NCBI RefSeq assembly: GCF_041734735.1
Contig: NC_134879.1
Span: 8,249,810 to 8,313,809 of the forward strand
From: Babylonia areolata
Taxonomy: Eukaryota; Mollusca; Gastropoda; Neogastropoda; Buccinidae
Direction of reading: 5' to 3'
Length of the DNA stretch: 64,000 nucleotides
Both the position numbers and the translations under genes were made by a program. The notes below the pieces were generated by a model. The model was not told the origin of the DNA and ran no database searches. It saw only the letters and a list, made by a program, of their open reading frames with translations. Shown piece by piece: positions 41,483-53,600 of the stretch; the first letter of the stretch is position 1; the number at the start of each line of letters is the position of its first letter.

Positions 41483-43387
41483 GTATCTTGCATTTTGTTT
41501 GACACAGAGAACACAAAAGTAGGAAAAAGTAAACCAGGTTTGCTCCAAGTGATCCTATTTGCGACCAGAAGAAAACAGCATCACCAGTCTAACAGTCATT
41601 GTTCCAGTGACGACAGACAGACCAAGAAAGGAAACTTGGTTCAATCACTCAGTCATGAAAAAAAAAAAAAAAGCAAACAGCACCACTGATGTGATGGTAG
41701 GATGGGGTTATTTTGTTTTACAATATCTTTTTACATTTTTTTTTAGCCTTCTACATTTATCTGCTGGTAAAATACATTGAAAACACTGCTTCTACGTCTG
41801 CTTCTATTTTTAAATCGTAAAGAATCTACCAAACTGCACATATAAAACTAGGAAAAGGACAAATGCCGATCATTTGTATGTACATAAACATTGTCATCAA
41901 TGTGAAAGTCATGAAATTGCACATTATTAACAGCAGCAAACAGGCATCAGATAGCCCATATGCACTTTGGCTACGAGTATTATATAGTTACCTGTTAATC
42001 TTTTGCCTACTGTCGATTCCAATTTTATTCTTTTATCCAAGCAGCATATCTAAAGTTCACACACACACACACACACACACACAAATAAAAGTGGTAATCT
42101 ACATTTCTTTTGTCAAAAAAGTTTCTGACATTTATATAACCACATGCATTTTAAGCCAACAAGAGATGAAATCACAGACTGAAAAAAAAAAAAATATATA
42201 TATATATGTATATATTCACATCTACTCTGTTTTAACATGGACAGCTGATTAAAATAATGTAGGAAATTGAAACTGTTTATCTGCGTGTGTTTCGCCGACA
42301 AAATCACATCTGTGATTTGCTGATTCACATACATACAGTACACTCACAAACCAGTTTCATCTCAGGTGAATGACAACACTACACCATAGACAAGCCAACC
42401 CCTGCATTTGCAATAACCCGCTGTATTTGTTTTTAAGACCATCTTTTCCCTCATCAAGTTCTTGTGCATGTGTAATAACTAAGATTCTGTGAAAAGTCTG
42501 AAAGAAAATTCATCAAATTTATCCAGCTCCTGTATTCAGTAACATTTATACCCTTTAAATAATCCACTTATGATTTATATCCACCAACAAGCTTTAACCA
42601 TTGATATAACTGGCCTGCAGTAGCATGCATCCTATTCCAACTGAACCGAGATGATACATGCTCAACACCAACACAGTTGCCGTCCTGCCAGAGCACAAAG
42701 CAGACAGAAAGATCCCCTGTCAGAAACAAAAAGTGGAGATCAACGGTGAAAGAGTGCCGAGTCAAATGTGCAGACTGAGGGATCAGGATGAGGTTCAATA
42801 AGTGGCCTGCTTTGGCCATCATCACAGACCTGGGAGAGCGCATGCTTCACTTCTTTTTTTTTCTTTCTTTTTTTTTTTTTACATGTTTTTTAAAAATTGC
42901 TCATAATGGAAAGCAGCTACTGGAAGATAACTTTTAAAATGCTGCAGTGGTAATTTCATCGATGACATGTTCCAGCTGATGCCATTCTGTTCCTGTTCTT
43001 ATGAAAAATGAATTTTTAATTTGTTCTGTTTTGCTGGATGGAACTGTGTAAACAAAATAGCCTTTGCTGTTCTTCACTGTTCTTTTTTCCACTGTGTTCT
43101 CTGAGTCATAATCTCTTATGTTGTGGATTTTCTGCTGGTCTTATTTAGTGTCCAGAAGTTTTCTGGTGGAAAGGCTGGAATTCGTGATTACAATCCTATA
43201 CAGGTAGAAAGGCAGGTAATGCACCCTTCATCCAGGGGTGGTTGTCTTTTGTCCTGCAACATGCAAGTCGCACGGTGTGAGTCCCTGGATCTCAAACTGG
43301 ACCTCAGAACTCCAGATGGCAGAAGCATGGCACTGAAGACTTAACAGTGCCATGTGACCTGCAGTTGTGTATTGTATTGTATTGTAT

Positions 43388-43612
43388 GGCAATGTATTTG
43401 TCCAGTTTCTCTGTGTGAATTTCAGGCTCCTCTCCCTGTGGAGAGTACATCACCACAGTGGCACATCCGTATTTTTCTGGGTTTTTTTTCCTGCTAGTGT
43501 TATACTAGCCTAGCAAAGTAGATTTTTCTACTTGATTTTGTCAGGGACAACCCTTTTGTTGCCATTTCACCAATATACAGTGCATGCACGAGTTCCTGAA
43601 CAAGAGAAATTA
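43388..43612 (+). mobile_element. SINE-like fragments downstream of alpha-SNAP
   Basis: 'tttctctgtgtgaatttcaggctcctctcc' at 43406-43440 recurs (diverged) at 35655-35690. 'agggacaacccttttgttgcc' at 43551-43572 resembles 'agggcaactctctagctgcc' at 33413-33434. These are pieces of dispersed repeats with unclear borders. Confidence 0.4.
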
Positions 43613-43615
43613 GAT

Positions 43616-43920
43616 GGAAAGGAATGATTAGTTTAAAACAAGAAACCTGTATGTCAGTGGAAATGGTTTGGTGCTTTATTGAGGTTTTCATGATGGTTTT
43701 CACAAATTACATGAAAGGGAATGATTAATCTAAAACAAGTAACCTGAATCCCAGTGGAAATGGCACAGTGCTTCGCTGAAATTGAGGATTTTCATGATGG
43801 TTTTCACAAATTTGATAAAAGGGAATGATTAATCTAAAACGAGTAACCTGTGTATCAATGGAAGTGGCATGGTGCTTTATTGATAGAGATTTTTCAGGAC
43901 AGTGTTCACCCATTTCCTGC
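43616..43920. repeat. Three tandem units of about 100 bp
   Basis: Each unit reads 'aaagggaatgattaatctaaaacaagtaacctg', 'cagtggaaatggcac', 'gtgctttattga', 'ttttcatgatggttttcacaaatt'. Units start near 43616, 43713 and 43817. They lie about 540 bases past the alpha-SNAP stop and may be in its 3' UTR; each unit contains a TTTATTGA, which on the gene strand is TCAATAAA (changed in the middle unit). Confidence 0.8.
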
Positions 43921-44461
43921 TCCCACATGCAAAGGAGAGTGATAAAATGCTAATGGCATGTTTTCTTGGTCCACACTGTTACGGTTGGAATGACTTTACT
44001 GAGAGAGGAATGATGAAGTCAGAGCCTGAACTCTGGACAATTATCAGAAACATGACTTTTTTTTTCTTTATTTTCTTTTTCTTCTGTGGCACACATGGGT
44101 GCAGAGTAACAGCTTATTTGTTGTTACTTGAATTGGTTAACAAGAATGACTTTAGTTTTTAACTACAAGGATGCATTTAGTCAGATTATAAATGTTTTGT
44201 CGTCTGTCAATTTGCAGTGACTAGATCCCACCATTATGGTCATTAGAATGTGTATAAAATGAATAAAACAAAGAAATCTTCCTTCGTTTATCATGTACAT
44301 TTTTATCAAATGTAAGTTGTTGACAAAAGAAAAATGATGAAGTCAAGAGGCTCAAACAATATAAATCACTGTTCTATACAAATAAAACACAGAGTAAGTC
44401 AAAAAAGAATCAGTGTTTTTGCGTAAAAATGTGGATGTCACATTTTCTTCACCCAAGAAGA

Positions 44462-44611
44462 TCAGCACAAATCTGGTTCTGCGTTCAGTTGTTTCTTCAC
44501 TTTCAGAAGCATGGCCGTTATGTTTTTGTCCAGTCGAGAGATGCTGTCAAATTCCCTCAACATCTCGGTGAATCCATCCACATTCTCTTCCTCGCAAGCC
44601 TTCAGTAAATT
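44462..44611 (-). CDS. NAPA: Alpha-SNAP last coding exon with stop
   Basis: [40 protein letters not shown] and QLNAEPDLC then TGA (44464-44462). The SISRLD...ML motif and the penultimate Leu are the family's NSF-activating C-terminus. Confidence 0.96.
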   Translation of the reverse strand, partial: NLLKACEEENVDGFTEMLREFDSISRLDKNITAMLLKVKKQLNAEPDLC

Positions 44612-47600
44612 CTGCAACAGAATCAAAATTAAATAATGTAACCCTTCTTTATTATCACTGCAGTTCAAAATAACACACTCATTAATCTGAAGACAGCTTT
44701 CCACATATTCTTTAATATATTCTGATTACTTTTGCAAGGAGGATGAAATGAATGCATCTCTCCAACAATTAATAAAATGTTCAATTACCCACTGGCCAGA
44801 AAAAAAGTGAATGGCTGTGGCTGATTCTGTAGTTCAGTAATAAAAGTAAACGCCAACAACACCACAATATTATCATGACAGCAACAATTAGTGATATTTC
44901 CACATTTTCCCTTTCCAACATTTGGTTGCCTGAACAGTGTACATAATCATTCTGCATGCTTTAATGCTTTACTGAAATGAACTGAAGCCAAAACAAAAAC
45001 CTTTCACAATTATTTTGCCCTGAAGAAATGTGTATTACAATGACAGAAACACTGAGCAGGGCAGGGTAGTGGAAGGAGTAGCACACGCGTACACACACAC
45101 ACACACACACACACACCGTCTTGCAGCTTGTCAACATGTTATCCTCATCTCAGCACTAACACAAAAGACGCCATTTGTAAAAAGAATAGACAGAGAATTA
45201 TCAATCCATATTCAGACTGCCAGTGAGATTCACAAAAACACACTTTCAATTATACATCATAAAAAGAAGAAAAACAAGTTGAAGTGCTTTTTTAAAATGG
45301 AAATATGTTTATCTATCCCTGTTTTTATTTATCCGCTTTTCTTTTATATTTAGTATGTACAATATCTTAAATGTTTTTGTTTTTTTATGAAACAATAACA
45401 CACACTTGCAAACATACTACTTAACCTCTTGACTGCGCTGTTGACGTACCGTGTACATCATGAAATGTCACTCACCAATGCCGTATTGACGTGCGCCAAA
45501 CGTCATGTTACAACGTTCTATGTTTTGAGTCCCACACTGCAGAAAATACGGTCTGCAAACCATTAAGTTAGCTCCCCTGAGAGCTCTTTATCTCCTGACT
45601 TCCATTAGCTAAAAATATTCATCTCATTGTCCTATTTATGGCAAAAGTTTTGCAAGTTTGTACGAAGCTCAAGTTGTGTTCGCAAAGCCATGGCTGAATG
45701 CAGACAAACCCCAACACTTGCACGAGTATTGGAAGAAATCCTTCATGATGCAAATAGTAGAGATGAAGATTGCGGACTGAATGAGACAGAACTGCCTGAA
45801 GTTGATGCTGAAGACGCTGATTTTGACATGCAGGGGGGTGGAAGGTGGGGTTGCTTGACGAAAATGAAAACAGACAAGCCCAGCTGACTCAAGATGCAGG
45901 TGGGTGTTTATGAGGTTTGTCAGTTTATTACTTGCTTTCTGTTTGTTGTAACAATGAATATAACTGCATTGTGTGTGTTTTGAATGTGTTAGCTGTGGTA
46001 AGTAGCTTCGTCAGTCACTGATCAGTGTGTGTGTGAGAGAGTCAAGTCACGTGTGTACTGTGTGTGACCAACGCTGTGAGGGGGCGTGGTTTGCTGGATG
46101 GCTCATTGTTGATGACAGCGTGTGTCGCTTGCAGAGAGCTTTCTGTGAATTCATTCCCGAGTGTGTATTGGTTTGTTGTGTGTGTGTGTGTGTGAGTGGA
46201 GGAGGGGCGGGGGGGGGAGTAGAAGGAGATGTTTACAAAACTGAAATCGGAGAATGATATACAGAATTGTATGCCTAAATTACTTTGTAAATACAACACT
46301 TGTAGAAGTGTGTGTTGTCATTTTGTTTTGTATGGGAAAGAGAGAATGAAGGGGTGTGGCATACCATGAACCAGTTTCAGTGTGCGTGTGTTGGGGGTGG
46401 GGGGGAGTGAGGGGGGGTAGGTGTGTGTGTTTGTATTTCAGCTTCTGAAAACAATCAAAAATATTTATATGTAAAAAAAAAAAAAAAACCCCAAAAAACC
46501 CCAACAAACTTCGTCTTTTATGCAATGTGTTTCAGGTATGCAGCATGGTGATGATCATGACGTTCATCCTGGACCATCTGGAGTTGACAACTTGCCACAA
46601 ACCTGCAGTTGAAGACCAGCAGCAGCAAGACCAAAGAGCAGTAAATAAGCCTCCAGCAATTCTGGATTACAACAAAAACATGGGTGCCGTGGATCATCAT
46701 GACCACAGCTATGATGCCACAAGGAAAACCCTGAAGTGGTACAAATATCTGTGTGTACATTTTCTAAAAATTGCCAAGCTGAATGCACACATCCTCTACA
46801 AAAAAGCAGGCAACAGCAGTACACTCCTGGACTTCCAGAAGGATGTAATTAGTGCCATGATTTTTGGTGACCAAGACCCAGACACTGCTAAAGATGACCA
46901 AGCTGTTCGTCTGTGTGGACGACACTTCACTGATGTCATCCCACCTACCCCACAGAAGGCCCAGCTACAAAAGAGGTGCAGAGTCTGCTGGAAGAAAGGG
47001 CAAAGAAAGGATGTGAGGTTCTACTGCCCAGACTGCCCCAGCAAACCAGCACTGTGTCTTGAAGACCGTTTCCGCAAGTACCACACACAGCATTTTTACT
47101 GGCAATAGATGATGGGTGAATACACCCTTTTCATTCTTTGTGTGGACTGTGCTGGATACTTATGGACCTGAACACTGTTGCACAGCCTTTGACAGTGTGT
47201 GTGATTGATCACACAAGTTACAAGAAAGACTGGTTTTATAACCTGGTTGATGATGTAGCACATATATGATGGAATGACAGTACCATTTTTTTTATTGCAA
47301 TTTATGGAATTTTTGTGTCAGATTGACTCATTATCTGAACATGTGAGTATTAAAAACAAAATCTTGGTTCATTTTCCTTTCATTTGATATATACTTTTAT
47401 GGACTTATCTTAAGTACTTTTGAAATATAAGCAAATTAAAATCATAGGCGCGTTTTTCTTGTTTTTCTGAAAATGTTCTCAGCATAGGCTATAGCAAAAC
47501 GTAGTAGCAGTGAAGGGGTTAATAGGTCACTTAAAAACCCATACATAAAACATTCACTGTACAAAGAAACATGCAAGGTCCAATGTCCATGTTTCTAAAG

Positions 47601-50600
47601 CATACAGATATTCGTGAATTTGTGGGGAAAAAAATCCTATGAAGAAAACAACTGTGAACATTCAAGAACTCCCAGATGATAGTCTCACCTTGACCAGTTT
47701 GCATTCTCTGGATTCTGAGAATGCTGGGAACATTTCTTCATACTTTTGCACAGACAACTGAGCATTGACGAGGTCGACACACATGTGACAAACACAGGCG
47801 CGGAAAAAGTGATCCTTGGCACTGTACTTCAGCAGACTGTTGTCCATGGCAAACATCCCCAACTGGAAGGGAAGGAAACAATAAAAATCATTATTATTAT
47901 TCTTTACAGGTTACAGGTCCCTTGGCCATTAAAATATTCCATTCTATTCTATTCACATATCAACATACACACATGAACACACATCCTGATGAGGATTTGT
48001 TCATCATCATGGACATACAGTTCCAGGGTTTGTTCAGAATCACGTAAGTCTGGACAAGTTTTTGAGAATAGCAGACATTTCAGGGGCTGGAAAAGTCTTG
48101 CAATCTTGATAAACAAGATATGTTCTGTATCTGTTATTATTAAGCATCGGGTTAAAAAAAAAAAAAAAAAAAAAAAGGCAGAGAGTAGATCTGAACCTAG
48201 AATGTTCAGATGGGAAGAAATTGTCTTTGTCTGTGCACTAATGCAGATCTATCAATGACATTCAAAAATTAACATTTTAGCATGCTTTTTTTAACGTGAA
48301 AACGATTGTGGTATCAAAGTGATAATATTGTTTAAATCATGTTATTTGGGTATATCTCAGGCATTTAAGAATTCTTTAAAGTCCGCGGTGAAGGAGACGT
48401 TGCCATCGCCTCAAGCCCACTGCAACACTTTGCCGTTTTTTCTGGATCTTGATAGATGTAGGACAAATTTAGTTATACTCGCTGGGAAAGTACAACATGG
48501 TCAATTCAATTTCTCTTTCATGTTTATTCTAGTTAATTGAGTATCCACTTAAAAATATTCAAATGCAGTAAACATGTCGATGATGTAGTCTGTGTCATTA
48601 TATGTGTTGTGTCCAGAATTTATACTGCTGTTCTTTTAATTTTTTCTGGATCTAGATAGATGTAGGACAAATTTAGTTATACTCGCTGGGAAAGTACAAC
48701 ACGGTCAATTCAATTTCTCTTTTATGTTTATTCTAGTTAATTGAGTATCCACTTAAAAATATTCAAATGCAGTCAACATGTCGATGATGTAGTCTGTGTC
48801 ACTATATGTGTTGTGTCCAGAATTTGTACTGCTGTTCTTTTAATTGCGAGCAAGAAAAAAAAAAGATCTGCACAGACCAGCTAGACAAGGCTGACTGAAA
48901 CTCATTGAAATAGTCGATTCAATTTTTCTTTTCTCTTCATTCTAGTTAACTCACTGGAGATGAGCTGGAGCTTCAGCGCCGGTGCTCCTCCCACACAGAA
49001 CGACATGCTAAAGTGTAAGATACGACGAATCTCTGAATTTTTTTCCATACACTCAGCAGTGTTCAAATGAAGGGAAACTAATCAGGCTGTCTTGAGGGAC
49101 CAGTCTAGGAAAAATTGAGTTATTTCCCCTTGACCATTAACTACATGAAAGGCTTTTTTCCTACATCTTTCTTGACCCGGTCAGGGGTCGCGATGCTTAC
49201 ACAACAAACATGGCAGTGGAGCGGACGTACTCCCTGTGTGAGGCTGTCAAAATTGTGACAGAAGAAGGGTCAGGCATTGAACGTGACCTCCTAGACACTG
49301 GTGACGAATTCTCTGATGATTTTTCTGATGATAATGATATTCAGTTAGTACCAGATGATGATTTTGAAAGTGACGACGAAACTTTGCTGACTGACCCCTA
49401 TGATGCTGAGACAGAAATCGACAGTGACATGTGACAGTCATACTGCAAGACAAGATGACTTGATGACTGTAGATATTGACGATGAGGAACAAGAGTACTT
49501 GTATGAGTGGGTGAAAGACCTGACAAACTTCCCACTGGCTGCACCTTTCACTGGGACCCCAGGACTCTCCAGACACGCCCACTCCTGTTGAGGTGTTTAC
49601 AATTTGATACTTTGCTAATTTATTTCTTGTGTAAATAATGTTGATTTTACAAATTTTAATGAATAATTTGTATAGATTAATGTAAACTTATCATTTTCTG
49701 TGCGTGCACTTATTAAATTGTTTGTCTGTGCAATGGGTGTGTCAGTGTACTATGTGTGGGCGTGTCTGTGCATGTGTGTTATTTATACTGTCACTACTGA
49801 ATTATTATGCTGTGTAATATTATTGATGTTTATTTTGCATTTGTTTTGGGAGGGGGGGGGGGGGGGGGGGGGTTGCCTTTTTTTTTCTTTTTTTTCTCCA
49901 ATACATGCAAAAGCTTTTCTTCTTTTTTTCTTCTTTTTTTTCTTATGACAGCATTGTCTGTTACAGAAATTCAAAACACTTTACACGCATGAGGAGGAGA
50001 TCTGCCAGACACAGGAGCAGACATGGGGAGACTGAGGCCAGGCAGTCACTGGCCTACATTCCACCACCAAGGAGCAGCAGACCAGGAAAACACACAGAGG
50101 GTGCAAGGTATGTTACACCAAACACAAAACACAAGGAGCGTCACGTCAAGAGGTGAAAAAAGCCACAACAATCATGTGCAAACAGTGTAAAGTGCCCCTC
50201 TGTGCTGTTCCATGCTTTGAGGTGTTCCACACAGTCAAGGACTACAGCAAATAATAATCTAGCTGCAGCAGAAATGTGTAAATAGGGTTGTTGTTTTTTT
50301 CTTTTTTTCAAGTGATGGATTTGTATGGTTTTGCGTTTTCTGTCTTTCCAGTGTTGTGATCTTCTTCTTTTTTTTCTTTTTTTTTTTAATAGTTTGTTGT
50401 GCAACATTTGACTTCAAACTGATTCATGAGAATCAGGGAACCTTACTGTGTGAGAAAATCATCTTATGCTGCCTTGTGGATTAGCTGATGGATATGACAT
50501 GCCTGGTGAATACAGTATACCTATTTTTCTTTTTTGTTTTTCAGTATTTAGTGACATAATTTAAAATATTAAAAAAATAAATATTTAGCAGCATTTAATG

Positions 50601-53600
50601 AGAAAACTGTTTTTAAATGTTAAAAGAAGAGATTGTAAACTTTCTTGTGATATATAATTTGTATGTCTTCGTCTCTGTGTGAAAGTGTGTTGAATTTTTC
50701 AAATATGTCCATATTTGCCCGTCACAGCAAAACTACATGAACTATTTAACTACATCTCCATAGAGTTAATTCAGTGTCCACAACAGAATATTTATATACA
50801 GTAAACACGTCAATAGTGTAATTAGTGTCACTGTATATGTTCTGTCCAGAATTTGTATTTCTTTCATTTTAGTTGTGAACAAGAAAAACGAGGTCATGCC
50901 GTCTTCTTACCAAGCACAGCCTACGTTCCTGCAAATGGGATGCTGTAATATGGTGTTTTCGGAATCCAGAAATAGCCTCAACAAATAAATAGTTACTGAT
51001 AGGGAAACACAGCTTAATTCAGGAGACTTACAACCTATCATTGGTATGACTGTGAAGATTTTTTCCTTCTATTTTTAAGCCAAATTTGGTATTGACAAAG
51101 TATTTCCAGAGAAAATGGCAATGTTAAAGTTTATCACAGACACAGTCATACAGACATACACACACACACACACAGACAACCAAACACCGGATTATAGCAT
51201 ACTCACTTTGTTTACACAAGTGAGTCAAAAAGGAAAAAAAAAAAGATACATGAACAAACAAGATGTGATGAAAACTGAACACTGATACTATGATATCCAC
51301 CGATCTCTTTTGTCAGAGGTGTAGCAGAAGCATCTGGGGGGAGAAATGCATAAGCAAGAAAACATTCAAACCAACCTGTTCATAGATGTCAATGGCTTTC
51401 TCATAGTTCTCCAGCTGAGCCGAGTATTCTGCTACCTTTGTCAAACACTTGTTAGCTGAACTGTGCAACAAACAACGGAGCAGATATTTTACAAGCTAGA
51501 CTTCCCAAAAAGTTATAGACCACTTCATTAAAAGTAAATAAATAAATAATAAAATAACTACAGACTTCCCAAACAATTAAAGACCATTTCATTAAAAAAA
51601 CAAAACAAAAAACAACATTCCCAACAGTTAAAGATCATTCATAATTTTTTTTTTTTAAATATGGACTTCCCAACAATTAAAGACCACTTCATAAAAGGAG
51701 TCATGTTTTCATAAAATGTGTAAAAATCTAGATTATTTAAAACATGCATGCTACATATGGTTAAGAAATACAGAGATGATTGAAATCATGGAGCATCATT
51801 ATGTACCCGTAATGATGAAACATTTTAACTTATTATGTATCAAGTGTGTGTCATTGTGCACTTATCTTACTTTTTTTTCTTTATAATTATTCAAATATAA
51901 GAAATCTGCTTCCAACAGCCTCCCATTCCTCTTCTCTCCATCTTCACCTTAAGTCCACACTTAGTCTTTCTCTGCCTGTCTCAAAATACTAAAATAAACA
52001 GTGTGACACTGAATGTACTGGAAGTTCTTCCACATCAAACTAAGTGCTCCAGCGTTCTACCCCTCAAGTGCACCAGGATGGAAATTTCCATCCCCTTCTG
52101 GTGTGCAAAAAAGTGCTCCAGGACAGAAATTTTCTTCTGTGTCATTGTAGAATTTTTCCTATAAAAAAATCATCAATTTCATGTTATATTGCCATCAATA
52201 GATAGTGTTCATTTTCCTTTCAGGAACATACAGATTATATATACATATACCTTCTTTTAGTAGTTTGTATGCTATATTTTTTTTATAAATAATTACCCAT
52301 CATGACCAAACCATCCCTTGACAAATAGTTGTCACTGAACATAAAACGGGCTTGGCACTAAAAGGGCTGACAGTATGAGACAGTATCACATATTCTTCCA
52401 CATCAAATCAAAGTGCTCCAGCCTTTAACAGTATGAGACAGTATCACATATTCTTCCACATCAAATCAAAGTGCTCCAGCCTTTAAAAGTATGAGACAGT
52501 ATCACATATTCTTCCACATCAAATCAAAGTGCTCCAGCCTTTAACAGTATGAGACAGTATCACATTCTTCCACATCAAATCAAAGTGCTCCAGCCTTTAA
52601 CAGTATCACATATTCTTCCACATCAAATCAAAGTGCTCCAGCCTTTAACAGTATGAGACAGTATCACATTCTTCCACATCAAATCAAAGTGCTCCAGCCT
52701 TTAACAGTATGAGACAGTATCACATATTCTTCCACATCAAATCAAAGTGCTCCAGCCTTTAACAGTATGAGACAGTATCAAAAATTCTTCTGTGTCATTC
52801 CAAAGTGCTCCATCAATTAACAGAATTATCTGTTCCCAAAATTATGTTAAATCTAACAAACTTACCAGCCGCCATGGCGAAGTGGTTAGCGTCATGGACT
52901 GACAGCTGGGAGGACGTGGGTTCGAATCCCAGCGGAGGTGGGTTTTTCGGCCCGTGGCCGGCTCCTACCCAGAGTTGAGTGTGCTGTGGGCTTAAATGGG
53001 GAGACTGGGACCACACAGTCGAGTGTCATCCACTTCAAGGATGCGTCTTTGGGTGTGTTGCTCTAATTACCAGACCAACACTGCAAGTGTCTGTATCTCT
53101 CGGGCCTGGTTAACGCGGGGATATCATTATGACAGGAAGCGTAGGGTACAGCCTTGTCACGCAGTCCCAAACCAAAATGGACTTCCACAGCAACATCGTC
53201 ATCATCATCATCATCCTCCTTCTCCTTCATCGTCACCAATATAAACAAAATAGTCTCAAAGTCTGTGACCTTTCATGCCCTGCTCTCATGGTGACCTCAG
53301 TTTCGATACCCCTCCACTTCCGTGCTTGGGGGGAGTCCTGTCAATGTCGTCGGTGTCGGCGGATTCATGGGGGGCTGTTGTTTGAGGGACGTGGTGGCGG
53401 TCTCCACTCTGGGAGAGACGCTCACTCAGTCTGGCTCTGCGACTAAGCCATGATTGTCATTAGTAGGGGGCTTAGTAGGTGGTGTCCTAAGTACGTTAAA
53501 ACAGAACAGGCACCACTGAACACCACCGAAGTGACTCAGCAGCAGTGCAGGGTCTCCTCTGGTGTGTGGCCTCCAGGCGACCTAACATCGATGGTTCCCT

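Larger units (their letters stand above)
35276..44461. other. Intergenic region between convergent GOLGA5 and alpha-SNAP
   Basis: This 9.2 kb region contains both 3' UTRs. Candidate plus-strand poly(A) signals AATAAA are at about 36982 and 39632, and minus-strand candidates (TTTATT on plus) at about 43674 and 43877; none can be chosen from sequence alone. Listed separately are two SINE groups, a pair of duplicated blocks, a MITE, a fragment of the 5 kb element family and a three-unit repeat. The stretches 37640-38700, 39260-41000 and 41140-43380 hold simple repeats ((CA)n at 39670 and 42058, T-run at 41455-41482) and nothing else I recognise. Confidence 0.5.
45421..47522 (+). mobile_element. 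piggyBac transposon with internal deletion, in last alpha-SNAP intron
   Basis: TTAA at 45421-45424 and 47519-47522, with inverted ends CCTCTTGACTGC and CCCCTTCACTGC. It encodes a piggyBac leader frame (from 45690) and a C-terminal transposase segment (46527-47108). The catalytic DDD core between them is missing, replaced by about 600 bases with G-rich and (GT)n sequence, so it cannot make an active enzyme. It is antisense to the host gene. A MITE with the same two ends lies at 38705-39253. Confidence 0.9.
48946..50769 (+). mobile_element. piggyBac transposon with internal deletion, inserted in the third 204-bp repeat
   Basis: TTAA at 48946-48949 and 50766-50769, with inverted ends CTCACTGGAGATGAGCT and CTCTATGGAGATGTAGT (12 of 17). 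Removal restores TCTAGTTAATTCAGTGTCC, which matches TCTAGTTAATTGAGTATCC in the neighbouring repeat copies, so borders and target are certain. It codes a leader (49210-49434 and following) and a C-terminal Cys-rich domain (about 50153-50254); the catalytic core is missing. Confidence 0.9.
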
